Shown here one piece after another: positions 43,101-56,500 of a DNA stretch of 64,000 bases. Position 1 is the stretch's first letter; every line of letters starts with the position of its first letter. The stretch spans positions 9,853,608 through 9,917,607 of the forward strand of contig NC_088299.1 in NCBI RefSeq assembly GCF_032854445.1, written 5' to 3'. The notes beneath the pieces are model-generated. The model saw only the letters and a list, made by a program, of their open reading frames with translations. It did no database searches and was not told the DNA's origin. A program made the translations under genes and the position numbers. Origin of the DNA: Liolophura sinensis (Eukaryota > Mollusca > Polyplacophora > Chitonida > Chitonidae).

Positions 43101-46100
43101 AAGGGTATGTACTCGAGATTGCGCACATTGACCTATTTCGTTCACACGAGACAGCGCTTACCCTGCGGCAAGCAGACAACAACATGAAAGATAACATGGG
43201 AGGGTATAAGGAAATGGAAAGTAAAGTGGACAATAGTTGATGGTGTTAATTGATTGCTAAGGCTATGACTGTGATCATAGTGATTTTCGACTTGACTTTT
43301 GATTCCCAGGAGTTTTACATGTACCCTAATTTTGGGACACCTGATCTATTCCTTTTAGCCAGAATAAATGTAATTGTAGAAGGCATACTTAGCTTTTTTT
43401 TTTTTTTCACATGGTTAGTCCATCCAGTGAACAACATATTCATATCTTTACTTTTCCACAATACATGGGAGAGAAATGTAATTCATTATTGTTAGCACTA
43501 TTAATACCTGTCCTAAAAATTAGAAGAATTATGTTAGGTGCTAGGGATGTACTGTAACACTATTACATGTCACATGAGCATGTGAAAGTTGTTGTACTGG
43601 GTGTGTACAGGTGTATATAATGACCTTGACGTGATTAGAAATAATGCAGGTAACAGTTCATGTATTTCACCTTTGGTTATGAATACCAGGATAATGAGAT
43701 TATGGGCATGTTGGCAGATTGTTGAGGTTTGTCATAACATCTAAACTGGTCAGGTGAAATAAACTTTGTGACTGCAAGCTGTGACAGACGCATGTAAATT
43801 CATCCATCTATGAAGGTTGCTGGACTGGGTAAAATACATCTACATGTACATTGCAGAGGTCTGTCAGACTTTCGATACATGTATCAAGCTGTGAAAACCC
43901 ATTGGAATTCATTCACCCATGGCATGCATGGAGAAAGCTGCTGTACTGGGTAAAATACATCTGTGTGTATAAATAAGGACCTTGACACCTGCTTAGGTTA
44001 TAGTTCATGTAGGTTTTTTCAGCTTGTATTTGTGGAAGTAGCTAGGTATATATGATAGCAATTATAGGTCTGTCAAACATCTGAACAGGTGAAATGAAGT
44101 TTTTGACTTCAAGCTGTGATGACCCATCGGAATTCATTCATCCACGGAGAAAGTGAGATAAGAACTTGCACATGCTAATTTAACCATTGAAAGCTCTCTA
44201 AGGGTGGTAGGGACAGAATAATAACCACACCTGCTCATGTTTTCAGGTGACACCTCTCTCCCCTTACCCCTATTTTAGTTCAGGGGAAGAGGTCAGCTGG
44301 ACACATGTCACTGACATGATGCTGCTGACCATGTTATGGACAAAGGCTGACATGTCCCAAGCAACCTGTACAGGCTAGCATGTCGGTCAGTGTCATTGAG
44401 ACAGCAACCTGATGAATTTTTACATGGGAGAGATAGAAAATATGCATTGTGGGACAAAAATTAGAAATGAGACACTCTGATTTAAAACATGCTATCTCAA
44501 TTCCTCAACCTTTTCACATGTATGGAAGAGCAAACAGGGCCATATCTAGAAAAAGCATTAAAGGCTCTGATCCCAAATGTTAATGGTGACATCGTGAGTG
44601 TGCAGAAAGAAATTTCAACTGATGCTTTCTAAGAGCTTTTAAGTCTGTAAATGAAAGAAATTTATATGAAAACTTAACTTTTTATAAGTAAACCATCATA
44701 TTTTTCTTTAGTTGTTAGTTTTATTACAGCTTGTTTAGTTTGAGCGGCCATGAGTTTGAGAGCTCAAATGTTTTCCTGATCCAAAGTGGCTCTAGACATG
44801 GCCAGGACTGCTTTCTTAGTGAACTGTGCACCCTTTAAATTTTATTCTGGATACAAACCTACAGTAGTCCAATTTGAGGGCTTCACAAAAAAATATACAT
44901 GTAATTTTTTTAGTCTGCACAGAATAATGCCCTCAGCATATGCTTGAGTAAACACCTTGCAAACATGTGAACAGGTTGAAGAATTACAGTATTTATAAAA
45001 TCTGTGCAAGTCTTCTGCAGGATATATGCATGTACATGTGAATGTAGGTATTGAACATGCATTGTGGAAACGAAAATAGAAAAAGCCCTCATTGCACTGG
45101 TTTAATGTCAAATGCAAGGGCTGTCTAGGAGTTGTTTTTTTTTTCTCCATATAACATATCTTATTGTCCACACAGTTTTTAACATTTTTACACATGTCTA
45201 ACAAGTCCAATTTCAATTCCAGACACAAATTTAATAGATCATTTTTAAATTGAAACATTTTAACAGGTACATGTACATGAATACAGTTTGCTTCAGTCTT
45301 GATCAATAACACTAATGCATGCAAATACTGTCAAAATTAGAAATCGAGCAAGTCACAAAAGTAAAAAGGCCCTACATGTGGCTGATGGGGGAAAAATCAG
45401 TCTTCACTGTATTATCATACTCTCCTGTGAGCTTAAACCAGATTCACATGAAAATGAAATGGTCTCCAGAACTTTTCAATTTTGGAGGTTCACATAGTGT
45501 TAGGCATTCAGCCTCTGTACTTCAGTGTTATTTACACAACAACAAAACCTGCCTCAGGTTCAGACAGTTTAGATGTGGGCTCACATCGTCATTTCTTATA
45601 CATTGTATAATAATAAGATTGCCACAGACATTTGAACCTGTCCAAAAAACGTGTGACAAGATTATTGACTCATGTACTATCTATAGATGTAGAGGCCTTG
45701 CATTTGACATGTGATAATGAGAGTGTGTGTGTTTGTACAGTGTGTCTAGTGTCCCTTGCTGTCAATGTTGGTTGTGCCTTTAAGACATTATAAAACCATA
45801 AAAAGCACTTGCGTGGACAATTGCCTAGTCTAACTTTTGTTCACAACTTTGTCCTTCACCGACACACTGTGCATATGTGTACCCTACATTTGGAGAAGTA
45901 CCTCAGTATAGTACCAAAGGTCAGTGGTTTACCTGTGGTGCTCTAGTCTACTCTCTGCAGAAAACTGACCTCCGTCAAACGCCCGGGGGGAACCCATCAA
46001 ACGCCCGGCTACAGGAACTTGATGTTTATTGACGTCAAATGTTCCTTCGCTAGCTCATTGTGATGATTGACGTCACGTTAAATACAGTACATGACGTTAC

Positions 46101-49100
46101 AAAGGAAACTGGCACGTTTTAACACTGTAGAAGATGCACCACAATCCACTTACACCAATGGCGATTAAAAAACATATGCTGCCTTCCCAATGAAAGGTAT
46201 TTGAGCATGGCCTTAAACAGCATTCAAATAAATAAAATTAGTTTCTCTCTGGCTCTGACCAGTTTCCTTGCACCGTAATGCTGGCCGCCGTGGTGTAAGT
46301 AAAGTATTCTTAAGTACTGCATGAAACACTAATTAGGTAAATAAGTATTGTGGCAAAGGCTCATAGATGTACATGTATGTTATGGGTACTGGATTCATGT
46401 GTCTTTGTATCACGCTGACATCTATTCTTCGGAGTTTTATAGTCTGTTGAAATGGATATGCATGGATAATAAATTGCTGTGAATATAAATTGTTGGTGCC
46501 ATTATCTGCTTTCAGGCAGCACATTTTGTGACGATATAAATTGCTACAACACCATTAAATGGATAGGTTGCCAGCCGATGACACTGTGCATTAGCCAAAC
46601 TGCACACTAACGTGTACATTGTACATATAAAGTCTGTGTGGTATTTATGTCATTGTATTCCTGTTTGTGAGACTGTTGTCCCAGATATGATACATTCCTG
46701 CATTAAAGTGAGATTACATTGCAAAATCTATTCTCCAGAGTATTAACATTTGTCAATGCAAATGTATAGCCTATATTATTGATCTCTCTCTGAGGTATAG
46801 ATATAAATTCACAGTACAGTTTATATCTACATGTATTCTAGGCTGCTTTAGCGCCGATTTGCGAAAAGCAGTTTCACTCCTAGCAAATGAAAGTGAAATA
46901 AATGTCGAACCTACTGATGGTCGTGGGTTTCTGAGCCTGGTTTCCTCCCACCATAATGCTGGCCGCCTTCGTATAAGTGAAATATTCTTGAGTACGGCAT
47001 AAAACTCCGATCAAGCCCATTGAGAATGTCCATAGTGTGGTCATGAGTTTTAACCAATCACAAACTGTTTCTATAACCTTAGAAGGCAGCTTTTTTCACT
47101 GTCGACATTACGCGAAAAGACAATGCCTTTGGTAATGTATATGAGTGTGGGGTATTAGTGATTCAGAAACATTGTTTTTCTGGTTTATCAATATTGTGGT
47201 TTTTCCAAATGTATCATAAGAATTCAAGCTTAAAAGTCAATTTATGGTTACAAAGCACGTCAGAAAATACATGTAACTGTGACTATTTCGGTGTGTTTAT
47301 ACCCTTCCGAAATAACCGAAGAGAACGGTAGATTATTTGTGGTCTTTTCTTTTAATAGTCAATTTTCAGTCCATGATAGTAACTTTTATTATTTGTGTTA
47401 AGGTGAAATGTAGGGATTTCCTTCGCTGATAAAAGTGATAGTTCACTCAGTTAGATATCACTTTGCTGTTACATTTTGATATGTAACACCAAGATGTCAT
47501 GATGCCAAAAACAGAGACGTTTTGTTTTGATATTCCCACTTCAAACTCCATGGAAAGATGTCACTTTCAGAAATAATGTTAATGTGGATGCTATGCTGGA
47601 ATATGACCAACCAATCTCAGAGCTACATGTACATGTACATGTAGCTATAAACACAAGTCTTGTGAAGGCTAAAAACTTCGCTTAAACTTGTTCAGATACA
47701 AAAAATTGTGATATTGTCAAAATATAAATATAATAAATACTTTTAGGATATTGCACAGTGACTTCGTGTCTGAGGAGTTAGCATTTCCACCTCTCACTCT
47801 AAAAATGTTTGTGGTATTTAGGCTTCACTGTGCAGTAACCTCTATGTTTTCAACCTGACTTATACTGCAATTCATGACTTCAGAACTCATTTGTGTATAA
47901 ATGTAGGCCCCAAACATGATGGCAGTCGTTCACTCAGGGTGTGGTAAAAGTTACTTTCAGGGACTGAAATAAACTCTTTTATAGGATCGGTATTTAAATC
48001 AAAATAATAGTAATAATAGACAAGGATTTTTTAAATTTCTAAGTGCTTGCTTTCAGAGTGTGAATATTGTACATGTATGGATATGTACCTGTAGTTTAGG
48101 TTGAGCTTGAGATGAAGTCGAAAGCAGTGAAGTGACCAAAGGTACAGATGGTTTATGGGGTTTTGGGATGTGATATGTATATATATATATATATAAACAT
48201 TATCATTCATTATCAGTAACCAGTAAATTTGGTGTACATTTTGTTTTTCATCATGTCTTACATTTGATTTGTTTTCCTTGTCATATGACTGAAAAGCTGT
48301 TAAAGTGTAAAACCCTGAGCATACGGTATACATACATTAGACTTATAGTAATGCTTGGTTTGATAGATCTATATACTACATGTACTGTGTACATGCATGA
48401 TGTGCATTGAAGACGTGAACATACTTGTAATGTCATTTCATTTGAAATACACTGGAACTCTTTGTTAATAGCTTCATGTACATGCCTATGGTTTATGAAT
48501 CAGCCACATTGATTCCCCCTCTCCATCCTCCGCCTTGCGGTTCTGGTAGACTTTGTACTTAGGCCATCATTGAAAAATAATTTGTAGGGCGTAACGAAAT
48601 TAACATAGGAGAAAAGTAGTGTACATGTAGGTCAGTTGGGAATTTTTTTCGTTCTTGCACATGGAATTAATATTGTTGAGTAAAAAAAAATACTATCAAA
48701 AGTCTGATATAAACTTTGCAATTGCACTAAGTTTTCCAGGGTCAGTTGGCTACGCCCAGTGAACATACATGTATTTTTAATGATGGCCTCACATAGACTC
48801 ATATTTCAGGAAGGAATGTCGGAAGTGAATGGGCTTCTTGTATTTTAAAGCCAAAGCACTATTTGTGAACATTAATGGCCCAATTCTGTTTACTTACATG
48901 TACATGTAATTGCGTTTTTTCTGGACTTGGGAAGCATAAAGTAAGACGATGTTTGCGCAGTGTTGGTATGGTTCCTTAAGCTGCTTGTAGCGCTCTCAAT
49001 AAAAGTTTCTTTCTTCGTATGTTGTCTCTTGAGAAACAAAGGAAATTCTAGATACATAACCCTGATAATTTTCTTACAAACAGTTTTGTGACATATACGT

Positions 49101-52100
49101 GTATGTTTTTTCATTTACATACATATTAATCTGAAAAATAGTTCTTTTTGTCGCAACTTCAGGCAAATATCTGAAGGCACTACGAAGATGAATCAACACA
49201 ATTGGAATGTAGCGAAATTAAAATAAATAATGTACATGTATATAAACGAAATTACCTACAACATGTCAGTTATGAATTGATCAGAAATGGTCAAATTCCA
49301 ATTAGTATATATTTGTCAGGAAGCCTGAATCCTTTTACATCGTTGCATACAGAATGGCAACCCCAAATGAAATTTGTGTTCCGTAATAAATTAATTTCTT
49401 AAAGAGGCAAAGAAATTTTTGTCAAAAAATCCATTTTAGTTTATCAAATCAAATTATGGGGAATGTATTTACCAAGAATAGCTTAAATTATTAATTTTAG
49501 TAATTATCAGATTCATAAACAGATGGACTGTTTACTGTATTAAAATGCTTTTAAAGTTTAAAAAAGGTATATTACAACCTGCTTTTATAAATTTTAGGAA
49601 CTTTTTACTGATTTGAATAGTTATACATGTACATGCACAAACAAGGGACATGTTATCGAAAGATTGAAAAATCACATGACAGATTTGAAAAAAAAAAAAA
49701 CAATTATATCCTGTATAAATGTATTTGAAACTTCAACTTCTGTACGTGTATCTCTTTTAAAGTCATCAATGATATCTCATAAATTACATGTACACAGCTC
49801 TCGTATATTCATTACATCAGTTGATTCAATATTAACACGGTCATAGAAGGTTCTCCCAAGATTTTTTCACTTAAATCTGATATTGCATACAACTGTACAT
49901 ACTTTTCAGATGTTTTAGAAGAAAACCTAAGAAATTATTGACATTCTTAGCACTGAAAGCATTTGGAACTATATATTTGGTCATCGAAATCTACATGCAT
50001 GATGTTATGCTGTTTTGGTTTACAACTTACATCCAGCATTGGGTTATCTCCATCCCTGTATTATATACACATTGCATGTCAAAGGCTCTTATTGCCTGAC
50101 ATACAACATGTTACACTGTACCACTATCTGACACACCTCATACAACATGTTACACTGTACCACTGTCTGACACACCTCATACAACATGTTACACTGTACC
50201 ACTGTCTGACACATTTCATACAACATGTTTCACTGTCACCACTGTCTGACACACCTCATACAACAAGTTACACTTTACCACTGTCTGACACACCTCATAC
50301 TGTACCACTGTCTGATAAACTTCATACAACATGTTACACTGTTACCACTGTCTTTCGGTGTCTTTGAAACACAATTTTGACAAAATTAACATGGCAGAGA
50401 TAAGGAAAGTAGTAGAAAATTTTAAACTGAAATGCCCTTGTTTCAAATTCTGGCTAAAACTGTATGTTACAGTAGATATCTTCCCAAAATCAGCATTGTA
50501 ATGAGAGAGAGGGGTATGTGTAGAGTGCATCCATGTCTAAAATTTGGCCCATGTCTAAATTGGACGTTTTGTTGTTTTGGAACGTTCTGTTGGTCTTAAA
50601 AAGGTGTTTTGAAGTTTGCTTAAAAGATAGAACGATAACCTACTTGCAAAAAGTTTCAGGCCCATAATTATATTTTATGCCGGGGCCTCCGTGGCTCAGT
50701 TGGTTAGTGCTCTAGCGCAGCATAATGACCCAGGAGCCTGTCACCATTGCGGTCGCTGTGAGTTCAAGTCCACCTAATGAGGGCTTCCTCTCCGGCCGTA
50801 CGTGGGAAGGTCTGCCAACAACCTTTTTCAACGTGCGGATGGTCGTGGGTTTCCCCCGAGCGCTGCCCGGTTTCCACCCACCATAATACTGGTGGCCGTC
50901 GTATAAGTGAAATATTCTTGAGCATGGTGTAAAACACCAATCAAATAAATAAATAAATAAATATTTTATGCCTTTGAAAATGCAAATATTTATTTGAAAT
51001 TTGAAATCATTTATGGTATTCAGGATGTAGTTCTGCATTCTTTATTCCAAGGTTGTCACAAATCCTAGTGTTGACCTCTATGTCTTTACATGTAGTACAT
51101 GCTGGTCTGTGACTGTTGCACATGTTTAAATGCTGACTCTGATTTTGTTTATTTGCAGGGCGACTGTACATCTACTAATGAAGAAGTCACCAATAACAAT
51201 GATGGAAGCTGTTTGTTTGAGGTTAGTGTTTTTCAGTGTGTGTGTAGTCTGATGTGACCTGTGTCCTGTATTTACTTAACATTTGGCATTTTTTCCATGG
51301 CATATTTTGCCTATTCCCTGTTGATCATTGGCCGGATGTGGCCATGTACATGTGCACGTATATACGCGTTTTTATGAAAACTTACGAGTTGGCATCAAAA
51401 ATACCTGAACAGGTATTTAGAATTGGAGAAGGAGGTCAGAGTTGAAAAGTAGGCAGATAAATTGAATGTAATTGTGTCAGAATACTGTTGATTTAAATAG
51501 TAATAATGTTCAGAGTAGGCGGTTACAAGGACAGCAGTAAACAGCTGTCTGCAACCTGCTACTTGCCCTTTGTGAACATAAGTGCATAAGTCATTTTAAG
51601 GCCTCTAAGCGCTTGTGAAAGTGCATTTTAACACAATAAACTTTAGATGAAATATGGGATTTGTGGTGTAACATGTACAGCTGCATTGACGGTATGCTGC
51701 AATACAGCATGGGTGTGACTTCAGTCTAATACAATCCTGACTCAAATGCCAATGCTGCAAATGCTGCAAATGTTTGTATCATTTATACTGATAAATAAAT
51801 GCTGTATGACTCAGGAAAGGAATTTTGAGGTGTTCCAATAATAGTTGCAGTATGCTGACAGGCACGTGTAGGAATTTCTGATATGTTACTGTTGGAATTG
51901 TTGGTATGAAAATTATGGTGACTGTATTATTAATACTGTACAGAAATTGCCGCAACATACCTGAAGCAATGATGGAATCTGCATGAAGTATGGAAGATTT
52001 TTAAAAAACTGCATGTCAGAAATAATTGTAAAGCCTGCATGCATTCACTGTGCCTATGCCAAATTATTTATCCCTGGTTCATAACTGTTGCAAAAATGTG

Positions 52101-53518
52101 CTTCATTTAGGTGTAAACAATTTAGATTGAAATTTCAGGGCCTCTGTGGCGGAGGGGCTGACTACGCCAGCATGGCACAATGACCCAGGAGACTCCCACC
52201 AATGAGGCCCTTATGAAGTCCAGCTCATGCTGGCTTTTTCTTTGGCTGTACAGGAGAAGGTCTGCCAGCAACCTGTCTATTGTCCTAGGTTTTCCCCAGT
52301 TTCCTCCCACTATTATTCTGGCCACCGTTGTATAAGTGAAATATTCTTGAGTACGGCATAAAACACCAATCATATAAATAAATAAATAGATAAATATATC
52401 CATTTCAGTCTGTAAGGTATGTTAACATTGATGGGTTTTTACTGTAGGTTTATGGCTAGTGGTTGTTGTTGCACTTGTATACTTAATAGATGTGGCCTGA
52501 AACCCGATATACACGTATCTATGATATTTGTTTGCCTCAGAAAAACCCAGTAACCACAGTGTCTAGTGCTCCAGATAAGGGGCTATGTGTATGTTACACA
52601 CCCTGAAAATGACCAAAATGTTAAGGAAAACATAAATGTACCAAATAAGCCTACAAAACGCGATGGATATGGGAGATAACTCTGTGTGGGTAAAACTGTG
52701 CTCATGGCAGCTACTCCTTTCCATTGCAATGATGACACTTCCAACTGGTCCATGCGAGTTGCAGTCACTTAATAGTTTGTTTGCAATAATACTGTTTTTG
52801 TTACCCTAATTTCTCAACCTTTTCATATTTGAAAGAGCAGCTTTCAGTGCAGTTTATGCACATTTATAATTAGATTTTGGAGACAAAAGTTGTGGCAGAG
52901 TGACTAATATCTTAAAGTGCTGGACAGGTTAAAACCTGATCTAAGGAATTTGTAGATTAGCAGATTCCTCCGCACTCTGTTGTGGGGCCTTGGTGACACC
53001 GTCCTTTGTATCACCTGTACATGTATTCCACAGATATGATGTGCATACCTATAGGTCACATGTGGCAAAGTCTGTCAGTAGCTCGCCAAAGGTCTGTGGT
53101 TTATGGCAGGCACTCTAGTTTTTTCCATTCATAAAAGTGACCTCCATCCTCTGGGTGAACAATGGTTTAGTTTGGCATTAGACAACAGTTAGTCAGATAA
53201 TAAATAAAAAAAAAATAGATGCATGATAGGTTATTTATTTATTTATTTAATTGGTGATTTACGCTGTACTCAAGAGTATTTCACTCATACAACGGCGGCC
53301 AGCATTATGGTGGGTGGAAACTGGGCAGAGCCTGGGGGAAACCCACGATCATCCGCAGGTTGCTGGCAAACCTTCCCACGTACGGCCGGAGAGGAAGCCA
53401 GGAGAGGAAGGACTTGAACTCACAGCGGCCGCATTGGTGAAAGACTTCTGGTCATTGCGCTGTGCTAGCGCACTAACCAGCTGAGCCACGGAGGCCTCGA
53501 TGCATGATAGGTAAATAG

Positions 53519-53560
<42 letters not shown>

Positions 53561-56500
53561 TAATTATCATGTTTTATCTCAGGACGAGATGGTGGACTGG
53601 AGCAAGCCGCTCATGTGGCAAGTGGCGGATCTGAAGGAGAAGTATTTTGACTGGGTGCATCGTCCTGTGGATCGGCAAATCAGGCTGTTCAAGTCAGACC
53701 TAGTGGAGTACTTCTCCATGTGCTCGTGGTACATTGTGCCAATGGTCTGGTGTCCCGTGGCAGCCGTCTTCACCTGGCTGAGCTACCAGAGGCTGAGCTC
53801 TGGAGAATGTGTGTGGAGGACTCTGTTTGGAAGTAAGTGATCCTAAACCACAGCTATTGTACATAGTAGCAAGTAAGTAAACCCCAACTACATATGACCA
53901 TGTTTGATAAAATTTTGTTCGCATATTTCTTTGTTCTGTGATCCTCATTGGTCATTGGTTTCCCTGTAATACTTGTTTCAAATCTTGTCTGATTTTGATA
54001 ATTATTTATGTACACATTCATTTTGTGGCTGCTCCTTGCACATATTTTGCGTATTTAGTGCAAGATCAATCACTACCTGACAAAGCGAACGGTTCACTCT
54101 CTGTATCCGTTTTGTTAACAGTTTCTTCCGTGGCACTGATTTCACCCTTTATATATTTGGCTTATGCAGATGTCCAACTAACAGAGAAGTACCTGCCAGT
54201 GTTCATTGCTTTTGGGGCTTTGTGCTGGACATTGGCCGAATACATCATCCATCGATGGCTCTTCCACCTTCAGCCTCCGGCCAACTGTCCATTGCTCATA
54301 CAGTTTCATTTCCTCATGCATGGGCAGCATCACAAGGTAAGTGGCTGATAGCTGTTCTCAGCTCATACAGTTTCATTTCTTCCTTCATGGGCAGCATCAC
54401 TAGGTAAGTTGCTGATAGCTGTTCTCAGCTCATACAGTTTCATTTCTTCCTGCATGCACAGCATCACTAGGTAAGTCGCTGATAGCTGTTCTCAGCTCAT
54501 ACAGTTCCATTTCTTCCTGCATGGGCAGCATCACAAGGTAAGTTGCTGATAGCTGTTCTCAGCTCATACAGTTCCATTTCTTCCTGCATGCACAGCATCA
54601 CAAGGTAAGTGGCTGATAGCTGTTCTCAGCTCATACAGTTCCATTTCTTCCTGCATGCACAGCATCACGAGGTAAGTGGCTGATAGCTGTTCTCGGCTCA
54701 TACAGTTCCATTTCTTCCTGCATGCACAGCATCACGAGGTAAGTGGCTGATAGCTGTTCTCGGCTCATACAGTTCCATTTCTTCCTGCATGGGCAGCATC
54801 ACGAGGTAAGTCGCTGATGGCTGTTCTCAGCTCATACAGTTTCATTTCCTCATGCATGGACAGCATCACTAGGTAAGTTGCTGATAGCTGTTCTCAGCTC
54901 ATACAGTTTCATTTCCTCATGCATGGACAGCATCATGAGGTAAGTGGCTGATAGCTGTTCTCAGCTCATACAGTTCCATTTCTTCCTGCATGCACAACAT
55001 CACAAGGTAAGCTGTTGACAACTGTCCACGGCTCGTGCAGTTCTATTTTCTTGTGCATGGACAGCATCACAAGGTAACCCGTTGACAACTGTAAACTGCT
55101 TTTACAGTTCCAGGCAGTGTTTTGCTGGTTAGTGATACCAGGTTACAAGACCCTGTCGAACAGAGCAGTATCTTTCTCACCCTAGTGAAGACCACAAAGT
55201 GGAGAAAACTAACCACCAGCCTTTGGCAAGAACTCAAAAATTTCCCAAATTTGAGAATTGTCCCAATATGAGGCCCAAGTTTTCACCAGTGGAGCACAAT
55301 GAAGGCCTACATGTAGTGCCATATTGTTGGAAGACAAGTGGTAATGAGCTAACTTCATGTAAAACCACACAAAGAAGCGCTACTTCTTCAGGCTTGACCA
55401 GATACAATGACTTAAAACCAGAGAGCATGGGATGTACTGGAATCTGCAAGAACACCCCAACTGGATAATGTGACATGAACGATCTTGGGCAGTTTTATTC
55501 ATCATTAATCGTACGTCTATTACCCTGATGCACTTGTTCTACATGTATTACCCACTGGTTACATATTTCACTGGTCACATGATACAGTAGGTTTTTCTTT
55601 ACCTTCGATGATAAGAGTTTGAACTCGAGACTTTCCTATTGCAAAGCTCACTGAGGCTATCAGACCCTTGACCTTGATTTCAGCTCTTGTCATTTCTGCT
55701 GTGGGTGCAGATGGGATACATGAATATAATGAAGGTTAATGGTTTCCTCTGGTTTCCTCTATCTGTATAACTTAAATTGTGACTTCAGTCCCAAGAGAAA
55801 CCAGGTGGGTATGTTAAAATGATATGAAGAACACCCTGTGGAAGAGGGCTAACAACATGGGTAAAAAGGATTTAACATGAGTAACACTCAAAAACAAAAT
55901 CTCACGTAGTTTCCCTAAAGTTTCCTGATGTGAGGTGATAATGTCATGACAAATTGGGCAGATGGGATGTGGAGTAAGGCAGTAATGCTTGAATGACATC
56001 ACTAGTGTTTGAAAATGCGGCATGATTTGGGGTTATATGTCAGCGATGAGTGACGCCAAATGTTCTGCATGACATCAAACCATGCAACCATGGAAACAAC
56101 AGAAAACTTTCGTTTTTGTATTGTCCTCTGAAACTAACAATCCCAGTTTAAGTACAGTGTAATTTTTGTACAATTTTTTGTAAATATTCAGACTACCTCG
56201 ACCCTTATCAGGTCACGCTGCTTTTAAGATGTGAACATTTTGACACTGGAGTAGCTATTTAACGACACATATATATGGGCAGTCAAATAAATAAATTATT
56301 TATTTATAGCACGCATATTTTGGAATGCTTTGTCTTGTTGCTGATTTCAGACTCCAATGGACAAACGCCGGCTTGTCTTTCCCCCTGTCCCTGCCTCAGT
56401 TCTTGGATTCCTCATTTACCTGGTTTACTCAGTGCTGTTTGTGGAGGGGATATGTTTCGCCATGATGGCTGGCTCCGTGATCGGCTATTTGATGTATGAC

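Larger units (their letters stand above)
34150..51158 (+). other. FA2H: FA2H intron 1, 17 kb
   Basis: Mostly AT-rich sequence with many short frames and no supported gene on either strand. It holds the repeats listed separately (37.4, 38.7, 39.6, 40.9, 43.6, 44.5, 44.8, 46.2, 46.9, 50.1 and 50.7 kb), short TA runs (38.3, 48.2 kb) and many ACATGTACATGTA palindromes. The remaining stretches, including 34.2-37.3 kb and 47.0-50.0 kb, show nothing recognisable. Confidence 0.6.

Noticed and set aside
44842-45324. 160-codon minus-strand frame in FA2H intron 1
   Set aside because: Overlaps a foldback-repeat fragment, has no recognised domain and has no splice context. Probably chance.
50682-50775. 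Functional tRNA gene
   Set aside because: The tRNA-like head belongs to a SINE with at least ten other copies or fragments in the window, and no complete cloverleaf was evident.
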